64,000 nucleotides of DNA from an uncultured Oscillospiraceae bacterium (GCA_947599925.1 CANQFT010000001.1:62001-126000), one strand, 5' to 3'. Positions 48,803 to 58,511 are shown, numbered from the stretch's first letter. The notes: generated by a model not told the origin, from the sequence alone. A program made the numbers and translations.

Positions 48803-50452
48803 ATGAAACATATCCTCAAGGCCCTGGGCGCCTTTTCCCTCGCCCTCTCCCTGGCGCTGGCGCTGTGGGCGTCGCCTCTGTCTCCTGTGGCCCAGGCCGC
48901 GGAGCCGGAGGGGGAGTACGCCGGGTATCTGGTCATGCTGGGGGAGCGCCCCGCCGTGGCGCCCATCCTCTCCGGCGGCGAGGCCACGCTGATGGCGGCC
49001 AACGACGAGCGGGAGGAACTTCTGCCCCTGGCCGAGAACCTGGGCATCTACAAGGCCGACCAGCTGGACGACATCCAGAACCTGGTCTGGTCCGGGCAGG
49101 TGATCTCCGCCGAGCCCGACTACAAGGCCGAGCTCTTTGATGTGCCGGACCTGGAGACCGACCACCTCGACCCCACCAAGCCCAACGACCCCTACTTCAT
49201 CGAGCAGAACCAGAACCTCCAGTACTACCTGAAGGACACCGACGCCTACGGCGTCTCCATCCGCGCCGCCTGGGACGCGGGCCTCACCGGGGAAGGGGTC
49301 ACGGTGGCCGTTGTGGACTCCGGGCTGAACCTCTACCATAACGACGTGCCCTTGAAGGTGGCCCGTGGCCGGTATTACTTCTACCGCGAGGAGCCCAACG
49401 GGCGGTACTCGTTCGTGGTGAACGGCAAGACCCACTACTACAACTACTACTCCAGCGACGACGTGCTGGACAACTACAACGGGGGCCACGGCACCATGGT
49501 CTCCGGCCTCATCGCCGCCAACAAGGATAACGGCATCGGCATCGCCGGTGCGGCGCCCAACGTGACGCTGCTGCCCGTGCGCTGTTTCACCGCCACGGAG
49601 GGACACCTGGGCGGCTATGTCTCCAACCTCATCAGCGGTGTGACCTACGCCATGGAAAACGGGGCCAACATCATCAACATGAGCTGGGGCATCGCCAACG
49701 ACTCCGCCGTTCTGCGGACCGTCATCACCGAGGCCGCCAACCAGGGCTGTATCCTCATCGCCGCCGCGGGCAACGACGGCCTCTCCTCGCCCTGTTACCC
49801 CGCCGCCTGGGACAACGTCATCGGCGTGGGCGCCACGGACAAGACCGGCTACCTGGCCAACTACTCCCGCCGCAACGACTCCGTGATGGTCTGCGCGCCG
49901 GGCAACGAGATGTGGTCCCTGTCCAACGCCCAGAACGACCGCTATGTGAAAAACGCGGGCACCTCCTTCTCCACGCCCCTGGTCGTCGCTTGCGCGGCCC
50001 TGCTGAAAGAGGCGGACCCCACCATGACCCAGGCTGACTTTGCCCGTCTGCTCCAGGGCAACTGCGACCCGGTCCAGTTCCGGTCTCCCGCTGACTCGGC
50101 CTACGGCGGCTATGGCATCATCAACCTCCGCAAAATGCTGGACGACGTGGGCTACGCCGGGGCCACCATGACCCGCGGCGGCGACGTTCTGACCGTCCGG
50201 GCGGCCTACCACCCCGTGGAGAGCGAACTGGTCCCGCCGGACGGCCAGGCGGTGCTGATGATCGGGGCCTACAACGCCCAGGGCCACCTGCTGGACAGCC
50301 AGACGGCCCTGGTCGGCCTCAGCGGCTACGGGGCCTACTCCCTCTCCGCCCAGTTCACCGATCCCAACATCGCCACGCTCCGGGCCTTCTACCTGAAAAA
50401 CGACGGCACATTGGCCGCCGCCGCGGCCCCGACCATGCTCACAGCCCGCTGA
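48803..50452 (+). CDS. Secreted subtilisin-like S8 serine peptidase
   Basis: Signal peptide; VTVAVVDSGLNLYHND, GGHGTMVSGLIAANK, AGTSFSTPLVVACAALL (D/H/S triad). Confidence 0.95.
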   Translation: MKHILKALGAFSLALSLALALWASPLSPVAQAAEPEGEYAGYLVMLGERPAVAPILSGGEATLMAANDEREELLPLAENLGIYKADQLDDIQNLVWSGQVISAEPDYKAELFDVPDLETDHLDPTKPNDPYFIEQNQNLQYYLKDTDAYGVSIRAAWDAGLTGEGVTVAVVDSGLNLYHNDVPLKVARGRYYFYREEPNGRYSFVVNGKTHYYNYYSSDDVLDNYNGGHGTMVSGLIAANKDNGIGIAGAAPNVTLLPVRCFTATEGHLGGYVSNLISGVTYAMENGANIINMSWGIANDSAVLRTVITEAANQGCILIAAAGNDGLSSPCYPAAWDNVIGVGATDKTGYLANYSRRNDSVMVCAPGNEMWSLSNAQNDRYVKNAGTSFSTPLVVACAALLKEADPTMTQADFARLLQGNCDPVQFRSPADSAYGGYGIINLRKMLDDVGYAGATMTRGGDVLTVRAAYHPVESELVPPDGQAVLMIGAYNAQGHLLDSQTALVGLSGYGAYSLSAQFTDPNIATLRAFYLKNDGTLAAAAAPTMLTAR

Positions 50453-50463
50453 ACCCCGCGAAA

Positions 50464-50494
50464 AAGCGCCCAGGCCATTGGCCTGGGCGCTTTT
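50464..50494. terminator. Bidirectional Rho-independent terminator
   Basis: AAAAAGCGCCCAGGCC-ATT-GGCCTGGGCGCTTTT. Confidence 0.85.
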
Positions 50495-50496
50495 AC

Positions 50497-50529
50497 TGTC
50501 AAAGAAGTGGCAAAGCCACTTCTTTGACA
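50497..50529. repeat. Perfect 15-bp inverted repeat TGTCAAAGAAGTGGC-AAA-GCCACTTCTTTGACA
   Basis: Direct reading. Confidence 0.9.
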
Positions 50530-50700
50530 ATGTTTCACGGCCCGCCGCAGCGCACGGCCCGGCCACAGAGCGGCCGGGCCGCACGTTTGCGGGCCGAGAT
50601 GTATTTTTTCCGACGTACACGCCGCCGGAAAAAATTTTTATGACCCTTTCGCGCCCTTCGGCGCGAAACTCTGCGAGGCTTTTCTGCCAGTCTTGGCGGC

Positions 50701-50985
50701 ACGACGGCTCGGACGCTTCGATTTGTCACGCCTCGCCTGTTCGCGACGCCCGGCTTCGCTCCGACTCGGGCTGGTCTCCAGGCCGCGCGCGGCCCTCCGC
50801 TCGCCCTCGCTCCGCTCCATCCGGTCTGCTCACGACGGCTCGGACGCTTCGATTTGTCACGCCTCGCCTGTTCGCGACGCCCGGCTTCGCTCCGTTCGGG
50901 AAAAATCCGCTGGGCTTTGCCCAGCCTGTTTTTTCCCTCGCTCCGCTCCATCCGGGCTGCTCACGACGGCTCGGACGCTTCTTCT
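50701..50985. repeat. Tandem repeat, period 131 bp, two full copies plus partial third
   Basis: ACGACGGCTCGGACGCTTC at 50701, 50832 and 50963. Confidence 0.9.
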
Positions 50986-52307
50986 CGCCGGAGGGCGTCC
51001 AGCAGGGCCTGCCTCTCGTTGGGCAGCGCGCCGGAGATCACCTGGTCCAGCAGTTCTCCCAGCGCCCGGCCCACGGCGGGGCCGGCGGGGACGCCGGCGG
51101 CCAGAACGTCCCTGCCATCCACCGCCAGGTCCCGAAGCGAGAAGCACTGGCCCTGGTCGATGACCTGCCGGGCCAGGTCACGAAGCCGCTGGATGTGGGC
51201 CAACCGCTGGGGCACATGGGGCCGGTCCTGCCCGATGGCGTCACAGCGCTTGAGCTCCAGCAGTTGGAAAAAGACCTCCGGCCCCAGCCGTCCCAGCCAG
51301 CGGCGGACGGACTTCTCCGTGTCCTCGATGGGAACGTCGTGCCGCCGGACCAGCAGGACGACCCGCTGTTGGGTGGCGTTGTCATACTTCAAAGCCTGGA
51401 GCATGGCCTGGGCCAGCTGGGCCCCCAGCTTGGCGTGGCCGTAGAAGTGGTCCTGCCCGGCCTGGTCGGTGGTCTTGCTGCCCGGCTTGCCCACGTCGTG
51501 GAGCAGTACCGCCAGCCGCAACGTCAGATCCTCCGGCGCGGCGGCCAGGGCGTGCAGGGTGTGTTCCCAACCGCCCCAGCGGTGCCAGGGCGTGCGCTGT
51601 TCCAGCGTCACCAGCGGCGCCAACTGCGGCCAAAAGCGGCAAAACACCGCCGGATGCTCCCGCAAAACCGCCGCGCAGTTCCCACCCAGCAGGAGCTTGG
51701 AGAGTTCCGCCTGGATGCGCTCGGCGGCCACATGGTCCAGCATGGGCAGGTTTCGCTCCAGCGCGGCGGCGGTGCGGGGCTCGATGGCGTAGTTCAGGGT
51801 GGCGGCGAAGCGGAGACAGCGCATGAGCCGAAGCCCGTCCTCCTGAAACCGCCGGTCAGGGTCGCCCACACAGCGCAGGGTCCTGTTGGCCAGGTCCGCC
51901 TGCCCGCCAAAGGGGTCGTGGATGCCGCCGTGGAGGTCCATGGCCATGGCGTTGACGGTGAGATCCCGCCGGGCCAGGTCCTCCGCCAGATGGGGGACAA
52001 AGGCCACGCTGTCGGGCCGCCGGCCGTCGGAGTAGGGGCCGTCGGCGCGGAAGGTCGTGACCTCGTACTGCCCGCCCTCCAGCCGCAGGGTCACTGTGCC
52101 GTGGCGCAGTCCGGTCTCCAGCACCCGCACGCCGGGAAAACAGGATCGGACCTGCTGGGGCAGGGCGGAGGTACACAGGTCCCAGTCCTGGGCGGCGACC
52201 CCGCGGAGCGTGTCCCGCACGCAGCCGCCCACAGCGTAGGCCTCAAAGCCCGCGCCGTTCAGGGTGGACAGGACCCAGCGGACCTCCTGGGGCATAGGCT
52301 GGGTCAT
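50961..52307 (-). CDS. cca: CCA tRNA nucleotidyltransferase
   Basis: GFEAYAVGGCVRDTLRGVAAQDWDLCTSA, RRDLTVNAMAMD, LHDVGKPGSKTTD. Confidence 0.95.
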   Translation of the reverse strand: MTQPMPQEVRWVLSTLNGAGFEAYAVGGCVRDTLRGVAAQDWDLCTSALPQQVRSCFPGVRVLETGLRHGTVTLRLEGGQYEVTTFRADGPYSDGRRPDSVAFVPHLAEDLARRDLTVNAMAMDLHGGIHDPFGGQADLANRTLRCVGDPDRRFQEDGLRLMRCLRFAATLNYAIEPRTAAALERNLPMLDHVAAERIQAELSKLLLGGNCAAVLREHPAVFCRFWPQLAPLVTLEQRTPWHRWGGWEHTLHALAAAPEDLTLRLAVLLHDVGKPGSKTTDQAGQDHFYGHAKLGAQLAQAMLQALKYDNATQQRVVLLVRRHDVPIEDTEKSVRRWLGRLGPEVFFQLLELKRCDAIGQDRPHVPQRLAHIQRLRDLARQVIDQGQCFSLRDLAVDGRDVLAAGVPAGPAVGRALGELLDQVISGALPNERQALLDALRREEASEPS

Positions 52308-52888
52308 CGGGCGCCCCCCTCTCCGTCGGCCCAGCGCTCCAGAAGGCGCTTGCGGTGCTTGTAGTCGGGCATCAGCGCCCCCATCAGACTGTGAAAACCG
52401 GGGCCGTGGTCGGGGTGGACCAGGTGGCACAGTTCGTGGAGGACCACATAGTCCAGGCATGGCCTGGGCGCGTAAAAAAGCCGGGTGTTCAGGGTGATCA
52501 CCCCTGACTTCCAGGCGCAGGAACCCCAGCGGCTGGTCATCTCCCGCAGCCGGAGCCGGGGCCGCCGCACCCCATAGGGGGCCAGCAGGGGCAGCTGACC
52601 GGCCAGGGAATCGGAAAACAGCGCCAGGCATTCTTCCCGCGGCGGCGGGGGCAGGGCCTCGGTCTGCCGCCGCTGACGGGCCAGCCGGTCCTGGGCGGCG
52701 CGGACAAAGGCGCCTCGCCCGGACACAAAGGCGTCGATGGTCCGCAGACTCATCCGGGGATGGGCGGAGACGTACACGCCGCCGTCCCGCCGCACCCGCA
52801 GGTTCAGGTTTTTCACCTGCTTGCGCTCCAGGGTATAGACGATCTGCCCGCCCTCAAAGGGGACGGCGCGCTGGGTGATGGCCGCCAT
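52304..52888 (-). CDS. YgjP/M48-like zinc metallopeptidase
   Basis: RKQVKNLNLRVRRDGGVYVSAHPRMSL; LDYVVLHELCHLVHPDHGPGFHSL. Confidence 0.9.
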   Translation of the reverse strand: MAAITQRAVPFEGGQIVYTLERKQVKNLNLRVRRDGGVYVSAHPRMSLRTIDAFVSGRGAFVRAAQDRLARQRRQTEALPPPPREECLALFSDSLAGQLPLLAPYGVRRPRLRLREMTSRWGSCAWKSGVITLNTRLFYAPRPCLDYVVLHELCHLVHPDHGPGFHSLMGALMPDYKHRKRLLERWADGEGGAR

Positions 52889-52982
52889 GGCCGCCCCCTC
52901 CTTGTTCTCAATTGCCTGTCCGGGCCGTGGGGACAGGCAACGCCATTGTACCCCCTCCGGCCAATTTTGGCAAGGGAAGGAT

Positions 52983-53010
52983 TGATTTTTTCACAGCGCT
53001 GTGCTAAACT
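52983..53010 (+). promoter_or_regulatory. Putative promoter with 12-bp palindromic operator CACAGCGCTGTG
   Basis: TTGATT-16-TAAACT with the palindrome at 52992-53003 in the spacer. Confidence 0.45.
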
Positions 53011-53050
53011 ATCCTTGCGATTCCCAGACGGAAAGGACCCCTGAGAGCCT

Positions 53051-53812
53051 ATGATCGACTGCTTTGACGTGACGCTGCCCGCCTTGACGGGGGCCGAGCC
53101 CCGGCGGGCGTGGGTGTATGTGCCCGACTTTGCCCAGGAGGACCCGGAGCTTCGCCTCCCCGTGCTCTATATGTTTGACGGCCACAACCTCTTTTTTGAC
53201 GAGGAGGCCACCTACGGCAAGAGCTGGGGGCTGAAGGAATTTCTGGAGGAGGATGGCACGCCCCTGATCGTGGCCGCCGCCGAGTGCAACCACCGCGACG
53301 GCCAGCGCCTCAACGAGTATTCCCCCTTCTCCGGGGAGATGCCGGGCCACGGCCATGTCACGGGCCGGGGCAAGGCCACCATGGACTGGTATGTGGAGCG
53401 CTTCAAGCCCTATGTGGACCAGACCTACCCCACCTTGCCCGACCGGGCCCACACTTTCATCGCCGGCAGCTCCATGGGCGGGCTGATGACGCTGTACGCC
53501 GTGCTGCGCTACAACCAGGTGTTCTCCCGGGGCGCGGCCCTGTCGCCCAGCGTCTGGTTCGCCCGGGACAAGTTGGAGACCATGATCCGCAACGCCCGTG
53601 TCCGGCGGGACACGGTGCTCTACATGGACTACGGCCAGCGGGAGATCGCCGGCCGCAGGATGTTGGAGTGGTACAGCGCCGTGGCAGGGGCCATCACAGC
53701 CAAGGGCGTGAACCTCACCAGCCGCATCGTCCCCGGCGGCGACCACAGCGAGAGCAGTTGGGAAAAGCAGATCCCCTTTTTTATCCAGACCCTCTTTTAT
53801 GGGCTAGATTAG
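53051..53812 (+). CDS. Esterase (alpha/beta hydrolase, putative esterase family)
   Basis: VLYMFDGHNLFFDEEATYGKSWGL; FIAGSSMGGLMTLYAVL nucleophile elbow. Confidence 0.88.
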   Translation: MIDCFDVTLPALTGAEPRRAWVYVPDFAQEDPELRLPVLYMFDGHNLFFDEEATYGKSWGLKEFLEEDGTPLIVAAAECNHRDGQRLNEYSPFSGEMPGHGHVTGRGKATMDWYVERFKPYVDQTYPTLPDRAHTFIAGSSMGGLMTLYAVLRYNQVFSRGAALSPSVWFARDKLETMIRNARVRRDTVLYMDYGQREIAGRRMLEWYSAVAGAITAKGVNLTSRIVPGGDHSESSWEKQIPFFIQTLFYGLD

Positions 53813-53825
53813 GAGGAAAAACGCC

Positions 53826-54581
53826 ATGGAAGTACAATACTTCAAACAGTGGTCCCCGGCCCTGGGCCGGGACATGGAGTGCAAGGTCTACGGCCACGCC
53901 GGCCGCCCCATCCTCTTCATCCCCTGCCAGGACGGGCGGTTCTTCGACTTTGAGAACTTCCACATGACCGACACCTGGGCGCCCTGGATCGAGGGCGGCA
54001 AGTGCATGGTCTTTTCCGTGGACACCATGGACAAGGAGACCTGGTCCAACAAGACCGGCGACCCCCGCTGGCGGGCCGAGCGCCACGAGCAGTGGATGGC
54101 CTACCTCTGCGACGAGATGGTCCCCTTCATGCGCCAGATGGTCAACGAGCGCAACGGCTGGACCGGCTACCCCGGCGTCATCGCCTTTGGCTGTTCCCTG
54201 GGCGCCACCCACGCCGCCAACCTCTTTTTCCGCCGGCCCGACCTCTTCGACGGGATGCTGGCCCTCAGCGGCATCTACGACGCCGCCTACGGCTTTGACG
54301 GCTATATGGACGACCTGGTCTACCTCAACTCCCCCGTCCACTTTCTCCAGGGCATGACCCCCGACCACCCCAACGTGGCGCGCTACAACAATGGCCGGGG
54401 CATTATCTGCGTGGGCCTGGGTGCCTGGGAACAGCCGGAGACCACCCGCCGGGTGGACGAGCTGTGCCGGCAGATCGGCATCAACATCTGGGTGGACTAC
54501 TGGGGCCACGACGTGAACCACGACTGGCCCTGGTGGCACAAGCAGGTGACGTATTTTGCCCCGTTCCTGCTGGAAGGATAA
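53826..54581 (+). CDS. Second esterase-like alpha/beta hydrolase
   Basis: VIAFGCSLGATHAANLFFRRPDLFDGMLALSG; YWGHDVNHDWPWWHKQVTYF. Confidence 0.82.
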   Translation: MEVQYFKQWSPALGRDMECKVYGHAGRPILFIPCQDGRFFDFENFHMTDTWAPWIEGGKCMVFSVDTMDKETWSNKTGDPRWRAERHEQWMAYLCDEMVPFMRQMVNERNGWTGYPGVIAFGCSLGATHAANLFFRRPDLFDGMLALSGIYDAAYGFDGYMDDLVYLNSPVHFLQGMTPDHPNVARYNNGRGIICVGLGAWEQPETTRRVDELCRQIGINIWVDYWGHDVNHDWPWWHKQVTYFAPFLLEG

Positions 54582-54625
54582 GCGGGGCGGACCGACAGAG
54601 CCAAAGAAAGAAGGTCATTTTACCG

Positions 54626-55843
54626 ATGAAAAACCTGGTGTTTCTCTCTCCCAACTTCCCCACCAACTACTGGCAGTTCTGCCGTGAGCTGAAAAACAAC
54701 GGCCTCAACGTCCTGGGCGTGGGGGACGCCCCCTACGACGAGCTGTCCGGCGAGCTGAAGGACAGCCTGACGGAGTATTACAAGGTGGACACCCTGGAGG
54801 ACTACGACCAGGTCTACCGGGCCGTGGCCTACTTCGCCTGGAAGTACGGCAAGCTCGACTGGCTGGAGTCCAACAACGAATACTGGCTGGAGCAGAACGC
54901 CGCCCTGCGGACCGACTTCCACATCACCTCCGGCTTCCAGATCGAGGATATGCCCCGCGTCAAGTTCAAGTCCGCCATGAAGGAGTATTACGCCAAGGCG
55001 GGCATCCCCGCGGCCCGCTGGCATCTGGTGGAGGGCAAAAAGGACGCCCTGGCCTTCATCCAGGAGGTTGGCTGGCCCGTCATCGTCAAGCCCGACAACG
55101 GCGTGGGCGCCAGCGACACCCACAAGCTCTCCTCCGAAAAGGACCTGGACCGCTTTCTCAAGACCCGCCGGGACGTTCCTTATATCATGGAGGAGTTTGT
55201 CCACGCCGAGGTGAACTCCTACGACGCCATCATCGACTCCCAGGGCGAGCCCATCTTTGAGACGGGCAACATCACCCCCATGTCCATCATGGACATCGTC
55301 AACGAAGAGGACAACTCCATCTACTATATCCTCAAGGACCTGCCCGACGACACCCGCGCCGCGGGCCGCGCGGCGGTGCGGGCCTGGGGCGTGAAGAGCC
55401 GCTTTGTCCACTTTGAGTTCTTCCGGCTCACCCAGGACCAGGAGGGCCTGGGCAAAAAGGGCCAGATCGTGGCCCTGGAGGTCAATATGCGGCCCTGCGG
55501 CGGCTTTACCCCGGACATGATGAACTTCGCCCACTCCACCAGCGTCTACAAGATCTGGGCCGACATGATCGCCTTTGACCGCTCCACCGTTCCCCAGGGC
55601 GAGCACGCCTTCTGCGCCTTCGCCGGACGGCGGGACGGCAAGGACTTCGTCCTCAGCCACGAGGAGATCCTGCAAAAATACGCCGGCCAGCTCCGCATGG
55701 TGGAGCGCATCCCCGACGTGCTGGCCGACGCCATGGGCAACCAGATGTATGTGGCGGTATTCCCCACCGAGGCCAAGCTGAAGGCCTTCTACAAGGACGT
55801 GCTCAAGACCAAGGCGGAGAAAAAAACGACAAAGAAGAAGTAA
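54626..55843 (+). CDS. ATP-grasp domain protein (carboxylate-amine ligase-like)
   Basis: WPVIVKPDNGVGASDTHKL, VALEVNMRPCGGFTPDMM. Confidence 0.85.
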   Translation: MKNLVFLSPNFPTNYWQFCRELKNNGLNVLGVGDAPYDELSGELKDSLTEYYKVDTLEDYDQVYRAVAYFAWKYGKLDWLESNNEYWLEQNAALRTDFHITSGFQIEDMPRVKFKSAMKEYYAKAGIPAARWHLVEGKKDALAFIQEVGWPVIVKPDNGVGASDTHKLSSEKDLDRFLKTRRDVPYIMEEFVHAEVNSYDAIIDSQGEPIFETGNITPMSIMDIVNEEDNSIYYILKDLPDDTRAAGRAAVRAWGVKSRFVHFEFFRLTQDQEGLGKKGQIVALEVNMRPCGGFTPDMMNFAHSTSVYKIWADMIAFDRSTVPQGEHAFCAFAGRRDGKDFVLSHEEILQKYAGQLRMVERIPDVLADAMGNQMYVAVFPTEAKLKAFYKDVLKTKAEKKTTKKK

Positions 55844-55855
55844 ACCATCTCACAA

Positions 55856-55892
55856 AAAAGGGCATCCCCGCCACAGCGGGGATGCCCTTTTG
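55856..55892. terminator. Bidirectional terminator between convergent operons
   Basis: AAAAGGGCATCCCCGC-CACA-GCGGGGATGCCCTTTT. Confidence 0.88.
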
Positions 55893-55906
55893 TATGCGTT
55901 TTGTCC

Positions 55907-56695
55907 TCAGTTCTCCGCGTAGCGGGAGAGGAACTGGCGGGTGCGCTCCTGGGCGGGGTGCTCGATGACCTGCTGGGCGGGGCCCTGCTCCACGATGACG
56001 CCCCCGTCCATGAAGATGACCTGGTCGGCCACGTCCCGGGCGAAGGCCATCTCGTGGGTGACGATGATCATGGTGGTGTGCTGTTGGGCCAGGCCCCGGA
56101 TCACCTTGAGGACTTCCCCGGTGAGTTCCGGGTCCAGGGCGGAGGTGGGCTCGTCAAAGCACAGCACGTCGGGCTGGAGGGCCAGGGCGCGGGCGATGGC
56201 GACCCGCTGCTGCTGGCCGCCGGAGAGCTGGTGGGGGTAGTGGCCCGCCCTGTCGGACAGGCCCATCTGCGCCAGCAGTTCCAGCCCCCGCTGGTCGATG
56301 GCCGCCTTGTGCCGGTCCTTTCCGGCGCGCCGGCCGGCGGCGTCCTCCTTGTCCCGCAGATGGAGGGACAGGGTGACGTTTTGCAGGGCGGTGTACTGGG
56401 GAAAGAGGTTGAAATTCTGGAACACCAGGCCGAAGTGGAGCCGCTTTTCCCGGATGTCGGCGGGCCGCTGGGTGGCGGGGTCGGCGGCGTCAAAGATCAC
56501 CTTGTCCCGCACGGCGATGGTCCCGCCGTTGGGCTTTTCCAGAAAGTTGAGACAGCGCAGGAGGGTGGTCTTGCCGCTGCCGGAGGAGCCAATGATGGCC
56601 AGGGCCTGCCCCGCCTCCAGGGAGAAGGAGATGTCGTCCAGCACGCGGGTGGCGCCGAAGTGCTTTTCGATGTTGTGAACGTCCAGAATAGGCAT
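55907..56695 (-). CDS. Amino-acid ABC transporter ATP-binding protein (GlnQ-like)
   Basis: [61 protein letters not shown]. Confidence 0.95.
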   Translation of the reverse strand: MPILDVHNIEKHFGATRVLDDISFSLEAGQALAIIGSSGSGKTTLLRCLNFLEKPNGGTIAVRDKVIFDAADPATQRPADIREKRLHFGLVFQNFNLFPQYTALQNVTLSLHLRDKEDAAGRRAGKDRHKAAIDQRGLELLAQMGLSDRAGHYPHQLSGGQQQRVAIARALALQPDVLCFDEPTSALDPELTGEVLKVIRGLAQQHTTMIIVTHEMAFARDVADQVIFMDGGVIVEQGPAQQVIEHPAQERTRQFLSRYAEN

Positions 56696-56708
56696 ACCGG
56701 CGCCCCCT

Positions 56709-57476
56709 TTAGCGGAAGTAGTCCAGCCGCCGCTCCACCCAGCCGAAGAACAGGGTGAGCGCGCCGTTGAAGATGAGGTAGTAGATCCCGGTAAAGAGGA
56801 GGGGCCACCACAGCCCCGAATAGCCGTGGGAGCCTTTCATAAAGGCGTAGCCCGCCCAGATGACTTCCTGGAGGGAGATGATGCGGGCGATGGAGGTGTC
56901 TTTCACCAGGGTGATGATCTCGTTGGACATGGGCGGGATGATCCGCTTGACCATCTGGAGCAGAGTGACCTTGAAGAAGATCTGGCTGCGGGTCATGCCC
57001 AGCACCAGGCCCGCCTCCTGCTGGCCCAGGGGCACGGACTGGATGCCGCCGCGGTAGATCTCGGAGAAGTAGCAGGCGTAGTTGAGGATAAAGGCGATGG
57101 CGGCGGCCAGGAACCGGCCTGACTCCCCGCCGGGCCAGGGGCTTCCGCTGTCCAGGATCATGCCGGGGATGAAGAAGATGATGATGAGCTGGAGCATCAG
57201 CGGGGTGCCCCGGATGACCCACACCAGCAGCCGGCACAGTGCGCTGACCGGCCGGAAGCCCCAGATGGCCCGGAGGACGGGGTGCTGGCCCTCCGCGCAC
57301 AAAAAGCCCAGCGGGGCCCAGCGGCTCATGGAGCCGAAAGAGATGAGCAATCCCAGCGGGATGGCCCCTGCCAGCGTGACGGCAAAGAGCCGCAGGGTCT
57401 GCAAAAAGCCCGTGTTCAGCGCGCCCACAACGGTGCGGAACACGTCGGAAGAGAAAAAGGAGAGCATATGCCTCAC
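56709..57476 (-). CDS. Amino-acid ABC transporter permease
   Basis: VWVIRGTPLMLQLIIIFF; EIYRGGIQSVPLGQQEAGLVLGMTRSQIF. Confidence 0.93.
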   Translation of the reverse strand: MRHMLSFFSSDVFRTVVGALNTGFLQTLRLFAVTLAGAIPLGLLISFGSMSRWAPLGFLCAEGQHPVLRAIWGFRPVSALCRLLVWVIRGTPLMLQLIIIFFIPGMILDSGSPWPGGESGRFLAAAIAFILNYACYFSEIYRGGIQSVPLGQQEAGLVLGMTRSQIFFKVTLLQMVKRIIPPMSNEIITLVKDTSIARIISLQEVIWAGYAFMKGSHGYSGLWWPLLFTGIYYLIFNGALTLFFGWVERRLDYFR

Positions 57477-57513
57477 CTGCCTGTATGTGGTGTGCCCAGG
57501 GCGGGGGACCGGG

Positions 57514-57548
57514 AAAAAAGCAGAGGGCGGTCTGCCCTCTGCTTTTTT
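57514..57548. terminator. Intra-operon hairpin/terminator between SBP and permease genes
   Basis: AAAAAAGCAGAGGGC-GGTCT-GCCCTCTGCTTTTTT. Confidence 0.8.
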
Positions 57549-57564
57549 AGAGGCGGGATGATTC

Positions 57565-58416
57565 TTACTGCGCGATCACGGCGGCCTGGACGCCATAGGT
57601 CTCGGCAATGTCCATCATGGTGCCGTTGGCGTAGCTGGCGGCGAAGAAGTCGTTGAGGGCGGCGGCCAGGTCGGAGCCCTGGCGGAAGCCCACGCCGTAC
57701 TCCTCGCTGTTGAGGCCCACGGTGTAGGTCAGATCGGCGTAGCCGGTGCCCTCGCCCACCATGGCGGCGGCCATGAGGGAGTCGATCACCGCGGCGTCAG
57801 AGGTGCCGGCGGAGACTTCCATCAGGGCGGTGGCCTGGTCGGCCACCTCGGTGTAGGTGGCGCCCAGGGCCTCCACCTGCTCCTTGCCGGCGGAGCCGGC
57901 CTCCACGGCGAAGGACAGGTCCTTCACGCTCTCCACATCCTGGTACTGGTCGGCCACGTCCGCCTTGACGATGACCACTTGGGCGTTGTTGCAGTAGGCG
58001 TTGGAGCACTCCATGGAGTTGAGCACCTCGTCGGTGAGGGTCATGCCGTTCCACACCACGTCGATGTTCTTGTTCTCCAGCTCAAAGAGCTTGTTGTCCC
58101 AGTCGATCAGCTGGAACTGGGCCTTCACGCCCAGGCTCTCGGCAAAGGCCTTGGCCATGTCGGCGTCAAAGCCGATCCAGTTGCCGTTCTCGTCCTGGTA
58201 GTCCATGGGCTCAAACTCGGTGATGCCCACCACCAGAGTGCCCTTGCCCTCGACGTAGGCCAGGTCGGAGGGGGCGGGGGCCTCGGTGTTCTCCGGAGCG
58301 GGCTCGGAGGCCTCAGGGGCCTCAGACGGGGTTTCGGGCTGGTCCTCGGTCTGCCCGCAGGCGGCCAGAGCGAAGAGCATCAGTAGAGCAAGAGACAAAG
58401 CGATGATCCGTTTCAT
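57565..58416 (-). CDS. Amino-acid ABC transporter substrate-binding lipoprotein
   Basis: LMLFALAACGQ lipobox; GITEFEPMDYQDENGNWIGFDADMAKAFAESLGV. Confidence 0.95.
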   Translation of the reverse strand: MKRIIALSLALLMLFALAACGQTEDQPETPSEAPEASEPAPENTEAPAPSDLAYVEGKGTLVVGITEFEPMDYQDENGNWIGFDADMAKAFAESLGVKAQFQLIDWDNKLFELENKNIDVVWNGMTLTDEVLNSMECSNAYCNNAQVVIVKADVADQYQDVESVKDLSFAVEAGSAGKEQVEALGATYTEVADQATALMEVSAGTSDAAVIDSLMAAAMVGEGTGYADLTYTVGLNSEEYGVGFRQGSDLAAALNDFFAASYANGTMMDIAETYGVQAAVIAQ

Positions 58417-58511
58417 GGGTATGTATCCTCCTTCAAAGGTTTGACTTTAGTATAGTAGCACGCTAATGCGAACTTGTAAAGAGGCAATTTGCAAAAACCG
58501 GGCAAAAAGCG

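Noticed and set aside
39884-50620. 3578-aa minus-strand ORF (39884-50620)
   Set aside because: Antisense to recG, the SLH protein and the subtilase; composition (Gly/His/Val/Leu repeats) is typical of mirror ORFs in GC-rich codon-biased DNA.
50535-50951. ORFs in the 131-bp repeat (MERSEGKNRLGKAQRIFPERSEAGRREQARRDKSKRPSRREQ)
   Set aside because: Open in several frames because of GC-rich repeats; no RBS; treated as repeat, not CDS.
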